Below, one piece after another: positions 14,055-22,800 of a stretch of 23,680 nucleotides of DNA; positions within the stretch are counted from its first letter, which is position 1; every line of letters starts with the position of its first letter. The DNA is from UBA6987 sp045616945 (lineage in GTDB: Bacteria > Bacillota > Clostridia > Lachnospirales > Lachnospiraceae), in NCBI GenBank assembly GCA_045616945.1, contig JAZLHR010000071.1, forward strand, positions 1-23,680, in the 5' to 3' direction. Under the pieces are notes generated by a model. The model was given only the letters and a program-made list of their open reading frames with translations, searched no databases and was not told where the DNA came from. Position numbers and translations under genes: made by a program.

Positions 14055-14083
14055 AGTAAACCACTTTTTGCCCGTTTTGTAAA
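14055..14083 (-). promoter_or_regulatory. Possible promoter of the clpC operon
   Basis: On the minus strand, TTTACA (14083-14078) and TTTACT (14060-14055) are separated by 17 bp; transcription would start near 14048. The -10 is a poor match. No CIRCE element or CtsR tandem heptad was found between clpC and the divergent gene. Confidence 0.4.
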
Positions 14084-14159
14084 GTCCGCGGGCGCCCGGC
14101 CCGGCACCGAAAACAAGAAGCGGAACAAACGCCGAAGCATAAGACGGAATAAGTATCTT

Positions 14160-14188
14160 TTGACACCTATTGTAAATCATGGTATAAT
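14160..14188 (+). promoter_or_regulatory. Consensus promoter of the substrate-binding protein gene
   Basis: TTGACA (14160-14165) and TATAAT (14183-14188) with a 17-bp spacer form a full sigma-A consensus. The leader is about 48 nt. No operator palindrome is obvious. Confidence 0.92.
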
Positions 14189-14242
14189 AAGTCGGCTGAT
14201 CAGATAGATAATACAGCCGTTAATATAGAGTGAGGTCAAAAC

Positions 14243-16732
14243 ATGAACAGAAAAAGAGGAAATATCCTCATAGCGTGCGGAGCGATCGTTGCGGTGCTTC
14301 TGGTCGCTCTGATAGCATATTTATTGATGAGGGACGGTTTGCTGCAGGAACTGTTCGGCAAGGAGAGCAGCACGGCAGCGGAAGAGTCTCCGACTTCGCC
14401 GAAGCCTACCGAAAAGGCCTCAGAGCCTGCGGGCAGCACGGAAACGGAAACGGCAAAGCCCACCGAACCTCCGGCACCGAAGACCTTCCTGCGTATGGGC
14501 GTAAAGTCTCTGCAAGGCAGGTTCAGCCCGTTTTATGAAGCCTCGGGCGGAGATGAAGCCGTTCTGGAGTTGACCCAGCTGAAGCTCCTGACGCTGGACC
14601 GCAGCGGCCTGCCCGTGGAAAATGCCGCAGAAGGCGACACGCGCAGCTACGACGGAAAAGAGTATACCTACATCGGTCCCGCGAGCATCCGCGGGGATTA
14701 CGATGCGGAGAACAATATCACCACCTACCGGGTCAAGCTGCGGAGCGATCTGTATTTCTCCGACGGCGTACAGGTGACCGCGGATGATCTGATCTTCAAC
14801 TATTATATGCTCCTGCAGCCCGAATTTGACGGAAAAGGCATGTTCCGGAGTTATCCCATCGTCGGTCTGCTGAATTATTACTATAACAACAGTGCTGCCG
14901 AAACAGTCGTCATTACTGACGAGATGGTTGCGGACAGACTGAAAAATGCGATAGAGGTCCCTGTGAACGATGTGATCTCGGACTATATCCGCGAGATCAT
15001 GCACAGCACGCTGGAATCCGAAATGAAGCTGTTTGAGGATACCTGGGCGACTTATCAGTCCATTCACAAGGCAAACAGTGCACTGGAACTGTTTTACAGC
15101 CTGTACGGACTTGATCTCAATTATTCCCTGCCTGATAAGACCGCTGCCGAAGTGGTCGACGATGTGACCGTCCAATACGGTATGAACTATCAGCTGCTTG
15201 CCGACAGTTATGCCTGTGACCCGCACTATTTTGACGAACAGATCCAGAATTACGTGCGCGAAAGACTGCAGTACGAATATATCCTGATCACGCCCGGCGA
15301 GAATGTGGATTCGATTTCCGGCATCCGAAAGCTCGGTGATTACGAGATCTCGATTTCGGTTTACGGCTTTGCTGTGGAAACCATCTATAACTTGTTCGAC
15401 ATCTATATCGCACCGATGCATTATTACGGCAATCCGGATTGTTATGATTATGATGCGCACCGCTTCGGTTTCATCCGCGGCGGGCTGGATTTTGAAAAAC
15501 TGCATGTTTCCGAGCCGATGGGCGCCGGTCCGTACCGTTTTGTATCCTATGATCCGGCAGCCGGCACGGCGGAACTTGCCGCTTCCGGTTATTATTGGCA
15601 GGGAAAACCGAAGCAGGACCTGCTGCGTATCCTGAAGATCTCTCCGTCAATCGACAAAAACGAAAACGAAGCCCTGGCCTATGCTCTGTTCAATAACGAA
15701 ATTGATATCGCCTCCGTGGAAGGGGACAAGGGCTTTTACGAACAGATCCGCTGGATGAACGCGAACGATTCACTGTGCGGGACTGCCATCCAGACACTGC
15801 AGTATCCGAATTACGGCTATTCGTATATCGGGATCAACGCTTCCATGGTCAATGTGGGCGGCATACCGGATTCCGATGCCTCCGTTGCCCTGCGCAGGGC
15901 CTTCGCGACGCTTTTTGCGGCATATCGCGGTCTGGCCTGCCGTGAATATTACGGAGACGCCGCATGCGTGCTCGACTATCCGATTTCCGGGACCAGCTGG
16001 GCTTCCCCGCGTCCCGGCGACGACGGCTACCGGGAAGCATATTCCGTCATTCCGGATCCGGAGCTGGGCGCGGATCTGGAGATCTACCGGGAAAATATGA
16101 CCGAAGAAGAGCGTTTTCTGGCCGCTCTCGATGCCGCAAAAAGCTATCTGCGTGCTGCCGGCTATTCGTTTGATGAAGCAAACGGGACCGTCACCGAAGC
16201 GCCGGAGGGCGGTACCCTTCGCTTTGAAGTGCTTGTCTGCCTGGATGAGACCGGCAATTCCGTTTATACGATTCTGGAGCGGGCCGCATCCGCGCTTTAC
16301 GGGATCGGGCTTACGCTGGATATCCGTCCGATCGCTTCCAATGAAGACCTTTGGATCTCCCTCTACATGGAAGGTGCGCAGATGTGGGTATCGTCCTGGA
16401 ACGATTACCCCGTCCCGGATTATTATTCCCATTATCACAGCAGTCAATCCGTCCTGAACGGGTATAATTTCTACAATATCAATGCGCCTGAACTGGACGC
16501 GATGCTGGAAGAGCTGCAGGTCTGCGAAGATCTGGGCAGACAGGCGGAGCTGTACGGCGGCGTGATGAATACCGTTCTTGACTGGGCTGTTGAAGTGCCT
16601 TGTTTACAGAAGCAGGAAGCTGTCATCTACAGCGGTACACAGGTCCTGAACGGCGATATACTGCAGGATCTGACGATCCATTCGCCGCTTACGGATTACA
16701 TCTGGGGACTGGAGGTAAAGCCGCTTGAATAG
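14243..16732 (+). CDS. Family 5 (peptide/nickel-type) extracellular solute-binding protein, membrane-tethered
   Basis: 829 residues, clearly longer than the usual 500-600 of DppA/OppA relatives. The basic start MNRKRG is followed by a long hydrophobic segment (about 7-29), then a Ser/Thr/Pro/Glu-rich linker (45-82) and the family 5 fold. Recognisable pieces are YRVKLRSDLYFSDGVQVTADDLIFNYY (about 165-190), SEPMGAGPYRFVSYDP and late PVPDYYSHYHSS segments. An extra helical region of roughly 150 residues (about 210-350) interrupts the first lobe. LIAC at 9-12 resembles a lipobox, but the hydrophobic stretch continues after the Cys, so a signal anchor is more likely. No permease or ATPase gene is adjacent, so this is an orphan binding protein; ligand unknown. 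GAGG at 7 nt spacing supports the start. The next gene overlaps its end by 8 nt. Confidence 0.85.
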   Translation: MNRKRGNILIACGAIVAVLLVALIAYLLMRDGLLQELFGKESSTAAEESPTSPKPTEKASEPAGSTETETAKPTEPPAPKTFLRMGVKSLQGRFSPFYEASGGDEAVLELTQLKLLTLDRSGLPVENAAEGDTRSYDGKEYTYIGPASIRGDYDAENNITTYRVKLRSDLYFSDGVQVTADDLIFNYYMLLQPEFDGKGMFRSYPIVGLLNYYYNNSAAETVVITDEMVADRLKNAIEVPVNDVISDYIREIMHSTLESEMKLFEDTWATYQSIHKANSALELFYSLYGLDLNYSLPDKTAAEVVDDVTVQYGMNYQLLADSYACDPHYFDEQIQNYVRERLQYEYILITPGENVDSISGIRKLGDYEISISVYGFAVETIYNLFDIYIAPMHYYGNPDCYDYDAHRFGFIRGGLDFEKLHVSEPMGAGPYRFVSYDPAAGTAELAASGYYWQGKPKQDLLRILKISPSIDKNENEALAYALFNNEIDIASVEGDKGFYEQIRWMNANDSLCGTAIQTLQYPNYGYSYIGINASMVNVGGIPDSDASVALRRAFATLFAAYRGLACREYYGDAACVLDYPISGTSWASPRPGDDGYREAYSVIPDPELGADLEIYRENMTEEERFLAALDAAKSYLRAAGYSFDEANGTVTEAPEGGTLRFEVLVCLDETGNSVYTILERAASALYGIGLTLDIRPIASNEDLWISLYMEGAQMWVSSWNDYPVPDYYSHYHSSQSVLNGYNFYNINAPELDAMLEELQVCEDLGRQAELYGGVMNTVLDWAVEVPCLQKQEAVIYSGTQVLNGDILQDLTIHSPLTDYIWGLEVKPLE

Positions 16733-17312
16733 CTATTTTGCGATTTTATCGCGCATGAAATATATCAGCCGCTGGGCACTGATGCGCAATATGGTTCCCG
16801 AAAATATTGCCGAACATTCTCTGGAGGTCGGTTTTCTCGCACATGCCATGGCGACGCTCGGCAATCTGCGTCTGGGGAAAGATCTGGATGCGGACCGTGC
16901 GGCCGTGCTCGGAATGTTCCATGATACAACGGAGATCCTGACGGGCGATATGCCTACACCTGTCAAATACAACGATGCTTCGATCCGCGGCGCGTATCGG
17001 AGGATAGAAGATCAGGCCGCCGAAAGCCTCCTGAACATGCTCCCGGCTGACCTGCAGTCGGTTTACCGGACGATGTACGAGCCCCTTCCGGGCGAAGAAT
17101 ACCTTTGCAGGATCGTCAAGGCGGCCGATAAGCTTTCCGCATTGATCAAATGCATGGAAGAGGAAAAAGCAGGCAATAAGGAATTCAGTTCCGCCTGCCA
17201 ATCCATCTACTCCAAGCTGCTTGAAATGCCTTTGGAAGAGCTGCATATCTTTATGGATGAGTTCCTGCCTTCCTACCGGCTGACGCTCGACGAGCTGCAG
17301 CTGCCTCAATGA
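16725..17312 (+). CDS. yfbR: HD-domain 5'-deoxynucleotidase, YfbR family
   Basis: 195 residues starting with TTG. GGAGG (16711-16715) is 9 nt upstream and the N-terminus NSYFAILSRMKYISRWALMRN aligns with YfbR, which starts at the same point. HD-domain ligands H31, H66, D67 and D135 and the catalytic E70 correspond at a constant offset of two to the E. coli enzyme (H33, H68, D69, D137, E72). W17 and R16, equivalent to substrate-selecting residues, are present. YfbR dephosphorylates deoxyribonucleoside 5'-monophosphates and takes part in dNTP balance. The start overlaps the substrate-binding protein gene by 8 nt, so translation is coupled, although the two functions have no obvious link. Cytoplasmic. 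Confidence 0.92.
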   Translation: MNSYFAILSRMKYISRWALMRNMVPENIAEHSLEVGFLAHAMATLGNLRLGKDLDADRAAVLGMFHDTTEILTGDMPTPVKYNDASIRGAYRRIEDQAAESLLNMLPADLQSVYRTMYEPLPGEEYLCRIVKAADKLSALIKCMEEEKAGNKEFSSACQSIYSKLLEMPLEELHIFMDEFLPSYRLTLDELQLPQ

Positions 17313-17365
17313 GCATTCGTAAGTCCGCCTTTTCCCGCTTGCGGTAAAGCACGAAAGGAAAACGC

Positions 17366-17683
17366 ATGAAACTGTTTCGGAAAATCCGCGATATATGGCG
17401 CAGAATGACCTATATGCAGGCATCCTTTGCCCTGCTGGTCCCTGAAGTGTTGCTGCTTTTGTATCTTTTCATCAAGGCAGTCGTGACCGGCGGCGGGCTC
17501 AGCCTGGGAGAAGGGGCATTGGGACTGCTTGTCCTGATCCTCAGCGGTCTCGGAATGTATATCCCGGTTTACGGACATTTTGTAGTGAAAGCAGACGGGA
17601 AGCGCAGCTGGAAAATACCGTTTTTCCTGCATGCGGGCATTTTTGTGCTATCCGTCATATTGTACCTGAGCGGTCTCGGCTGA
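17366..17683 (+). CDS. Small membrane protein of unknown function
   Basis: 105 residues with a basic N-terminus (MKLFRKIRDIWRRM) and three hydrophobic segments at roughly 20-38, 48-70 and 85-103. Positive charge at the N-terminus and around residues 76-84 (KADGKRSWK) suggests a cytoplasmic N-terminus. Small proteins of this shape occur in clostridia and are annotated as domains of unknown function, but I cannot name the family with confidence. AAAGGA lies 7 nt before the ATG. It is 53 nt after yfbR and may share its transcript; the plsX promoter begins right after its stop codon. No catalytic motif is visible. Confidence 0.75.
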   Translation: MKLFRKIRDIWRRMTYMQASFALLVPEVLLLLYLFIKAVVTGGGLSLGEGALGLLVLILSGLGMYIPVYGHFVVKADGKRSWKIPFFLHAGIFVLSVILYLSGLG

Positions 17684-17692
17684 AAAAAGTAC

Positions 17693-17721
17693 TTGCGTTT
17701 GTAAATTTGATTTTGTATAGT
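17693..17721 (+). promoter_or_regulatory. Promoter of the plsX-acpP-rnc-smc-ftsY block
   Basis: TTGCGT (17693-17698) and TATAGT (17716-17721) with a 17-bp spacer, inside an AT-rich gap that follows the small membrane protein gene by 9 nt. Transcription would start near 17728, just before the AAGGGGGG ribosome-binding site. No FapR-like operator was recognised. Confidence 0.7.
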
Positions 17722-17749
17722 GTTCACGTTTGTAAGGGGGGAACAGTGT

Positions 17750-18754
17750 ATGGGAGAACTGATTCGTGTAGCGGTCGATTGCATGGGCGGAGACAACGCG
17801 CCCGTACAGCCTGTCATGGGAGCCCTGGATGCTCTGAAAGCCAGAGACGATTTTCAGCTCCTGCTGGTCGGTCAGAAGGATGTGATCGAAGCCGAGCTGG
17901 CGAAATATACCTTCGACAGGGGCCGTGTTGCGGTGATCGATGCCCCGGAGGTGATCGAGACCGGTGAACCGCCTGTTGCCGCCATCCGCAAAAAGAAGAA
18001 TTCCTCGATCGTCATCGCGCAGCGCATGATCCGCAGCGGTGAAGCCGAAGGATTTGTATCCGCAGGCAGCACGGGAGCCGTTCTGGCCGGCGGTCAGCTG
18101 GTGGTCGGACGCCTTCCCGGCGTGGAACGCGCCCCGCTCGCCCCGCTCATCCCCACACTGAAGGGCGTATCGCTGCTGATCGACTGCGGCGCCAATGTCG
18201 ATGCACGGCCGGATCATCTGGTGCAGTTCGCGAAAATGGGTTCCCTTTACATGAAGAACATCATCGGTGTGGAAAATCCGACCGTCGGTCTCATCAATAT
18301 CGGGACCGAGGAAGAAAAGGGCAACGCCCTCTGCAAAGAGACATTCCCGCTGCTGCGTGACTGCCCCGATATCAACTTTATCGGCAACGTGGAGTCGCGC
18401 GAGGTGCCCTACGGAGCCGCGGATGTCTACGTATGCGAAGCATTTACGGGGAATGTCATGCTGAAGCTGTATGAAGGCGTCGGTTCGGCCATGACAAAAA
18501 TGATCAAGCAGGGCATGATGAGCAGCCTCCGTTCGAAGATCGGCGCACTTCTCGTGAAGCCCGCCCTCAAGAAGACGCTCGGGAAAATGGATGCTTCCGA
18601 ATACGGCGGTGCCCCGATGCTCGGCCTGAACGGTCTGATCATGAAGACCCACGGCAATGCAGGCTGTAAAGAATTTCGCAATTCGGTGCTGCAATGCGTC
18701 ACCTTCGCAGAGCAGCATTTAACCGATAAAATCAAAAATGCATTGGCACATTGA
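17750..18754 (+). CDS. plsX: Phosphate acyltransferase PlsX
   Basis: 334 residues. The N-terminal signature VAVDCMGGDNAP (7-18) and the motifs GEPPVAAIRKKKNSS, FVSAGSTGAVLAGG and NVDARPDHLVQFA identify PlsX. It converts acyl-ACP and phosphate to acyl-phosphate, the donor for PlsY in phosphatidic acid synthesis. It is a peripheral membrane enzyme. The start at 17750 is 8 nt after AAGGGGGG (17735-17741). An in-frame ATG at 17720 overlaps the -10 box and is rejected. acpP, its acyl-carrier substrate, follows 21 nt downstream. Length and motifs are normal. Confidence 0.96.
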   Translation: MGELIRVAVDCMGGDNAPVQPVMGALDALKARDDFQLLLVGQKDVIEAELAKYTFDRGRVAVIDAPEVIETGEPPVAAIRKKKNSSIVIAQRMIRSGEAEGFVSAGSTGAVLAGGQLVVGRLPGVERAPLAPLIPTLKGVSLLIDCGANVDARPDHLVQFAKMGSLYMKNIIGVENPTVGLINIGTEEEKGNALCKETFPLLRDCPDINFIGNVESREVPYGAADVYVCEAFTGNVMLKLYEGVGSAMTKMIKQGMMSSLRSKIGALLVKPALKKTLGKMDASEYGGAPMLGLNGLIMKTHGNAGCKEFRNSVLQCVTFAEQHLTDKIKNALAH

Positions 18755-18775
18755 ATGTGCTGAGGAGGAAAAAGT

Positions 18776-19012
18776 ATGGAATTTGATAAAATCAGTGAGA
18801 TCGTCGCACGCGTGCTGAATCTGGAGCTTTCCGAGATCACTCCCGAAAAGTCTTTCGCCGATGACCTGGACGCCGATTCCCTTGATCTGGCCGAGATCAT
18901 CATCGCCATGGAAGATGAGTTCGGTGTGACCGTTCCGGATGAAGCTCTGGAAAAGATCGTTACCGTAAAGGATGCCTGCGATTTCGTAAAGAACTGGTTA
19001 GACGAGCATTGA
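18776..19012 (+). CDS. acpP: Acyl carrier protein
   Basis: 78 residues, strongly acidic, four-helix ACP. The phosphopantetheine attachment site is DADSLDLAE with S35 as the modified serine. GGAGG lies 8-9 nt upstream of the ATG. It carries growing acyl chains for fatty acid synthesis and donates them to PlsX, encoded just upstream. Placement between plsX and rnc is the conserved Firmicutes order. DSLDLAEIIIAMEDEF differs from the frequent DSLDxVELVMALE only conservatively. Confidence 0.96.
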   Translation: MEFDKISEIVARVLNLELSEITPEKSFADDLDADSLDLAEIIIAMEDEFGVTVPDEALEKIVTVKDACDFVKNWLDEH

Positions 19013-19021
19013 TGTATGCAG

Positions 19022-19102
19022 GCCGGGTCCGTCATAGGACGCGGCAAAGGAGCACCGGAAAGCCAGACCGCCCTTCTTTCCTCAGGGAAAGTGATGGAGC
19101 GG
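19022..19102 (+). other. Two stem-loops in the acpP-rnc intergenic leader
   Basis: First hairpin: GCCG-g-GTCC (19022-19030) with GGAC-g-CGGC (19037-19045), loop GTCATA. Second: CCGC/CC (19068-19073) and CTTTCC (19076-19081) pair with GGAAAG (19086-19091) and GG/GCGG (19096-19102), with loop TCAG, an internal loop and a bulged A. No T-tract follows. RNase III of several bacteria cleaves stems in its own leader; such a role here is inference, and the stems are shorter than the best RNase III substrates. Confidence 0.5.
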
Positions 19103-19130
19103 TTTCTTTCCGTGTTTAAGAAGGAAGAGT

Positions 19131-19811
19131 ATGTACAACGAATTGGAAAAAAAGCTGGGCTTCTTTTTTCAGCGCAAAGAACTCCTGAGCACCGCCCTGA
19201 CACATTCTTCGTATTGCAATGAACATCAGCTTGCAAAAACAGACTGCAATGAACGCCTGGAATTTCTGGGAGATGCGGTCCTGGAGCTCGCTTCCAGCCG
19301 ATATCTGTTTGAAAAATATCCGTCGGAGCAGGAAGGTACACTGTCAAAAATGCGTGCGGCCCGCGTTTGCGAAGAAGCTCTGGCCGGCTGTGCGAGGACG
19401 TTGGAGCTTGGAAAATATCTGCGCATGGGCAAGGGCGAGCACCAGACCGGCGGCGCGGAACGGGATTCCATACTGGCGGATGCACTAGAAGCCGTCCTGG
19501 GGGCGGTATATCTGGACGCGGGCTTTGAGAAAGCGGAATCAATCGTCCGGAATTTCATCATGCCTTCGGCAGAGCAGGGGCCGCAGCACGCGGACAGCAA
19601 GACTCTGCTGCAGGAGCTCGTTCAAAGTCACGGTGTATCCGAGATCCGGTATGTTCTGAAGGAAGAACAGGGGCCGGAGCATCTGAAAGAATTTACCATG
19701 GAAGTCTTTCTGGACGGGGAGTCGTACGGCTGCGGTACCGGACACAGCAAAAAGCAGGCGGAAAAAGCAGCTGCCGAGGCTGCCCTGGACAGATTGAAGA
19801 AGCAGAGGTAA
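19131..19811 (+). CDS. rnc: Ribonuclease III
   Basis: 226 residues, standard length. The nuclease domain contains the signature ERLEFLGDA (41-49) with E44 and D48, and the second pair D117 and E120 within DALEAVLGAVYLD. A C-terminal double-stranded RNA-binding domain (about 155-224) includes GCGTGHSKKQAEKAAAEAAL. The enzyme cleaves double-stranded RNA during rRNA maturation and mRNA turnover. GAAGGAAGAG just before 19131 supports the start. It lies 118 nt after acpP, with two hairpins in the gap, and 4 nt before smc. All catalytic residues are present. Confidence 0.97.
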   Translation: MYNELEKKLGFFFQRKELLSTALTHSSYCNEHQLAKTDCNERLEFLGDAVLELASSRYLFEKYPSEQEGTLSKMRAARVCEEALAGCARTLELGKYLRMGKGEHQTGGAERDSILADALEAVLGAVYLDAGFEKAESIVRNFIMPSAEQGPQHADSKTLLQELVQSHGVSEIRYVLKEEQGPEHLKEFTMEVFLDGESYGCGTGHSKKQAEKAAAEAALDRLKKQR

Positions 19812-19815
19812 TAGA

Positions 19816-22800
19816 ATGTATCTGAAGAAAATTGAAGCACAGGGCTTCAAATCCTTCGCAAACCGGGGTGTATTCGAATTCACGCCGGGCATCATGTGCA
19901 TCGTGGGTCCGAACGGCAGCGGAAAGAGCAATGTCGCCGATGCCGTACGCTGGGTCTTGGGCGAACAGAGCGCCAAGCAGCTGCGCGGCTCCAATATGCA
20001 GGATGTCATTTTTTCCGGAACGGAAAACCGCAGAGCCATGGGATATGCGTATGTTGCCGTCACGCTGGACAATACGGACCATGCGCTGAATGTGGATTAC
20101 GACGAGGTCACGATTTCCAGACAGGTCTTCCGCTCCGGTGAAAGTGAGTATCGCATCAACGGCAACATCTGCCGCCTGAAGGATGTTTACGAACTCTTTT
20201 ACGATACCGGTATCGGTCGGGAAGGCTATTCGATCATCGGTCAGGGGCAAATCGATCAGATTCTCAGCAATAAACCCGAAGAACGCCGTGAAATGTTCGA
20301 TGAAGCGGCCGGCATCGTCAAATTCAAGAAGCGCAAAGCGATCACCCTGAAAAAGCTGGAAGAAGAACATCAAAATCTGCTGCGCGTCAATGATATCGTC
20401 TCCGAACTCGAAAAGCGTGTCGGTCCCCTTGAAAAGGAAAGTGAAACGGCCAAGCATTATCTGAATCTGCGTGACGAGCTGCGGGCGTACGAGATCGGCG
20501 CATTCTACCTTGAATCTACGGAAGCGGAAACGCATCTGCAGAAGGTCAGGGAAAATCTGGCGATTGTTACGGGCGACCTGACGAACGTGTATAAAGAAGC
20601 GGAAACGCTGAAAGATCAATATGATTCTCTGAGCGGCGCCCTGGCTGAGCAGGAAGAAGTGATCGACCGGAAGCAGCAGCGACGCAGCGATGTGCGTGTA
20701 GATCAGGAAAACCGTGAAGGACGCATCGGCATCCTGCGCGAACAGATCCAATCCGCCAAAAACAGCAAGGAAATGATGGCGGAGCGCCTGACTGCCCTGG
20801 ACGGCGATATTTCCCGTCTGAACGAAGAAAAAGCCGTCTTTATGAAGGATAAGGGCGACCTGAACCGTCAGCTGGATGCTGCGGACGATAAGATCACCCG
20901 CATGGAAGAAAAGCTGGAAGCTGCCGATGCGCATATCCAGGACCTGCTGGACCAGGCCGAAGCGAAAAACAGTGAGATACTGGCTTCCATGCAGGAAAAA
21001 GCCGAGCTGGCCGGCAATATCCAATCGCTGGATGCGAAAAGGTCCAATCTGCAGCTGCGTCGCAGCGAGCTGGCCCAGGAACTTCTGACCGCAGAAGCGG
21101 AAGAACAGGATCAGCGTGCCCGGGCAGATACATGCCGGAAGGATCTGCAGGAAACCAAAGCAGAACTGGAAGAAGATGCCGCCCGGATCAACGAATATAA
21201 GGAATCTCTTTCCGGGAAACAGAAAGAACTCAGTGAAGCGAATCAGATACTCCGCGGCGCCGAGCAGAAGACTGCCCAGCTGAAAAGCCGTCTGGAAGCG
21301 CTCCAGAACCTTACGGAACGCTATGAAGGTTACGGCGGAGCCGTTCGCAAGGTAATGGACTGCAGGAATGATCATCCTGCCATTTGCGGCGTTGTAGCCG
21401 ACCTGATCACTACGGATAAGCTGTACGAGACCGCCGTAGAGACTGCACTGGGCGGAAAGATCCAGAATATCGTCACCGAAACGGAAGCCTGCGCCAAGGA
21501 AATGGTACAGTTCCTGAAGCAGAACCGCCTGGGAAGAGCGACTTTCCTTCCGCTCGATTCCGTCAGCGGGCAGGAGAATTTCCCGCAGCCGGAAGCTTTA
21601 AAGGAAAACGGAGCCATCGGCCGCGGAAGCGATCTGGTCAAAGCAGATAAGAAATATGCAGGCGTCGTCCAGTCTCTGCTGGGCAATATCCTTGTTGCCA
21701 GAGATATGGAGGCCGGTTCCCGCATTGCCCGCAAATATCATTTCCGTCTGCATATCGTCACGCTGGAGGGAGAATATTTCAGCCCCGGCGGTTCGATCTC
21801 CGGCGGTGCATTCAAAAACAGCAGCAACCTTCTTGGACGCCGCAGAGAGCTGTCAGAGCTGGAAGAAGCCGTGAAGAACGCGCAGCACGCATGCAGGATC
21901 GCTGAAGAAAAAGCAGCTTTGCTCGAAAAAGATAAGGAATCTTTGGAGATCAATCTGGAAAATCTGCGCACGCTTTCCGAATCCCGGCGTCTGCGTGAAA
22001 CCAAATTGAGTCTGGAACTGGCACAGCTGGAAAGAGACATAGAAGAAGGCCGCAGCCGGAGAAAGAATTCCGAAACGGAAGAGAAGCAGATCCTGACAGC
22101 CATTTCCGCTTTTGATGCGGAAAAGGAAAAAGCAGTTGCCTCCGACCGTGCCCTGGACGCCGCCAATGTGCTCCGCCGCAAGGAGATCACCGGCATAACG
22201 GCTTCCGTCGAACGGGAAAAGAACCGCCGGGCAGCCGCCGCGAAGGATCTGGAACAGCTGAGGATCGAATTTGCCAATCAGAACCAAAAGAACGAATTCC
22301 TGCTTGAAAATATCCGCCGTATCAATTCCGAATCGGAACGGCTCCTGTCAGAACGCGAAAATGTCCTGAAGACCGCCGAAGAAAGCATCGAAGCCCAGCA
22401 GGCCCGCGAAGCCGAGATCGAGGCTTTGACGCAGGCTATGGCCGATGGGGAGGCGGAGCTTGCCGCACTTGGTACAGAATTGGAAACGCTGGTGCGTCAG
22501 AAGGAAGAGACCAAGGAGAAGCAGCAGGGGTATTTTGCCTCGCGCGAATTGGTCCTGCAGCGCCAGACCGATCTGGACAAGGAATCCTTCCGTCTGCAGG
22601 GACAGCAGCAGCGTCTGGAAGAGCAGATCGAAAAGCAGGCCGAATATCTCTGGTCCGAATACGAAATGACTCCTTCGCAGGCCAAAGCCGCCTACAATCC
22701 CGAGATTACCAAGCTTTCCGAGGCACGTAGCTTCATCAGTGAGAAAAAGGCTGCCATCAAGGCTCTCGGCAATGTCAATGTGTCCGCCATCGAAGAATTC

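Noticed and set aside
14014..14166. 51-residue N-terminal extension of ClpC
   Set aside because: The extension has no Clp similarity, overlaps the divergent promoter region, and Clp-N homology starts at MTFDIPYTDTARKVL.
14014..14242. CtsR or CIRCE operator upstream of clpC
   Set aside because: Only a single GGTCAAA half-site (14234-14240) exists and it is the ribosome-binding region of the divergent gene; no tandem heptad and no CIRCE palindrome.
19693..21375. Long minus-strand open frame of 560 codons opposite smc
   Set aside because: It is antisense to the well-conserved SMC head and coiled coil, reads as low-complexity Phe/Leu/Arg-rich sequence and has no family motif; similar antisense frames lie opposite phoH, clpC, radA and the binding protein.
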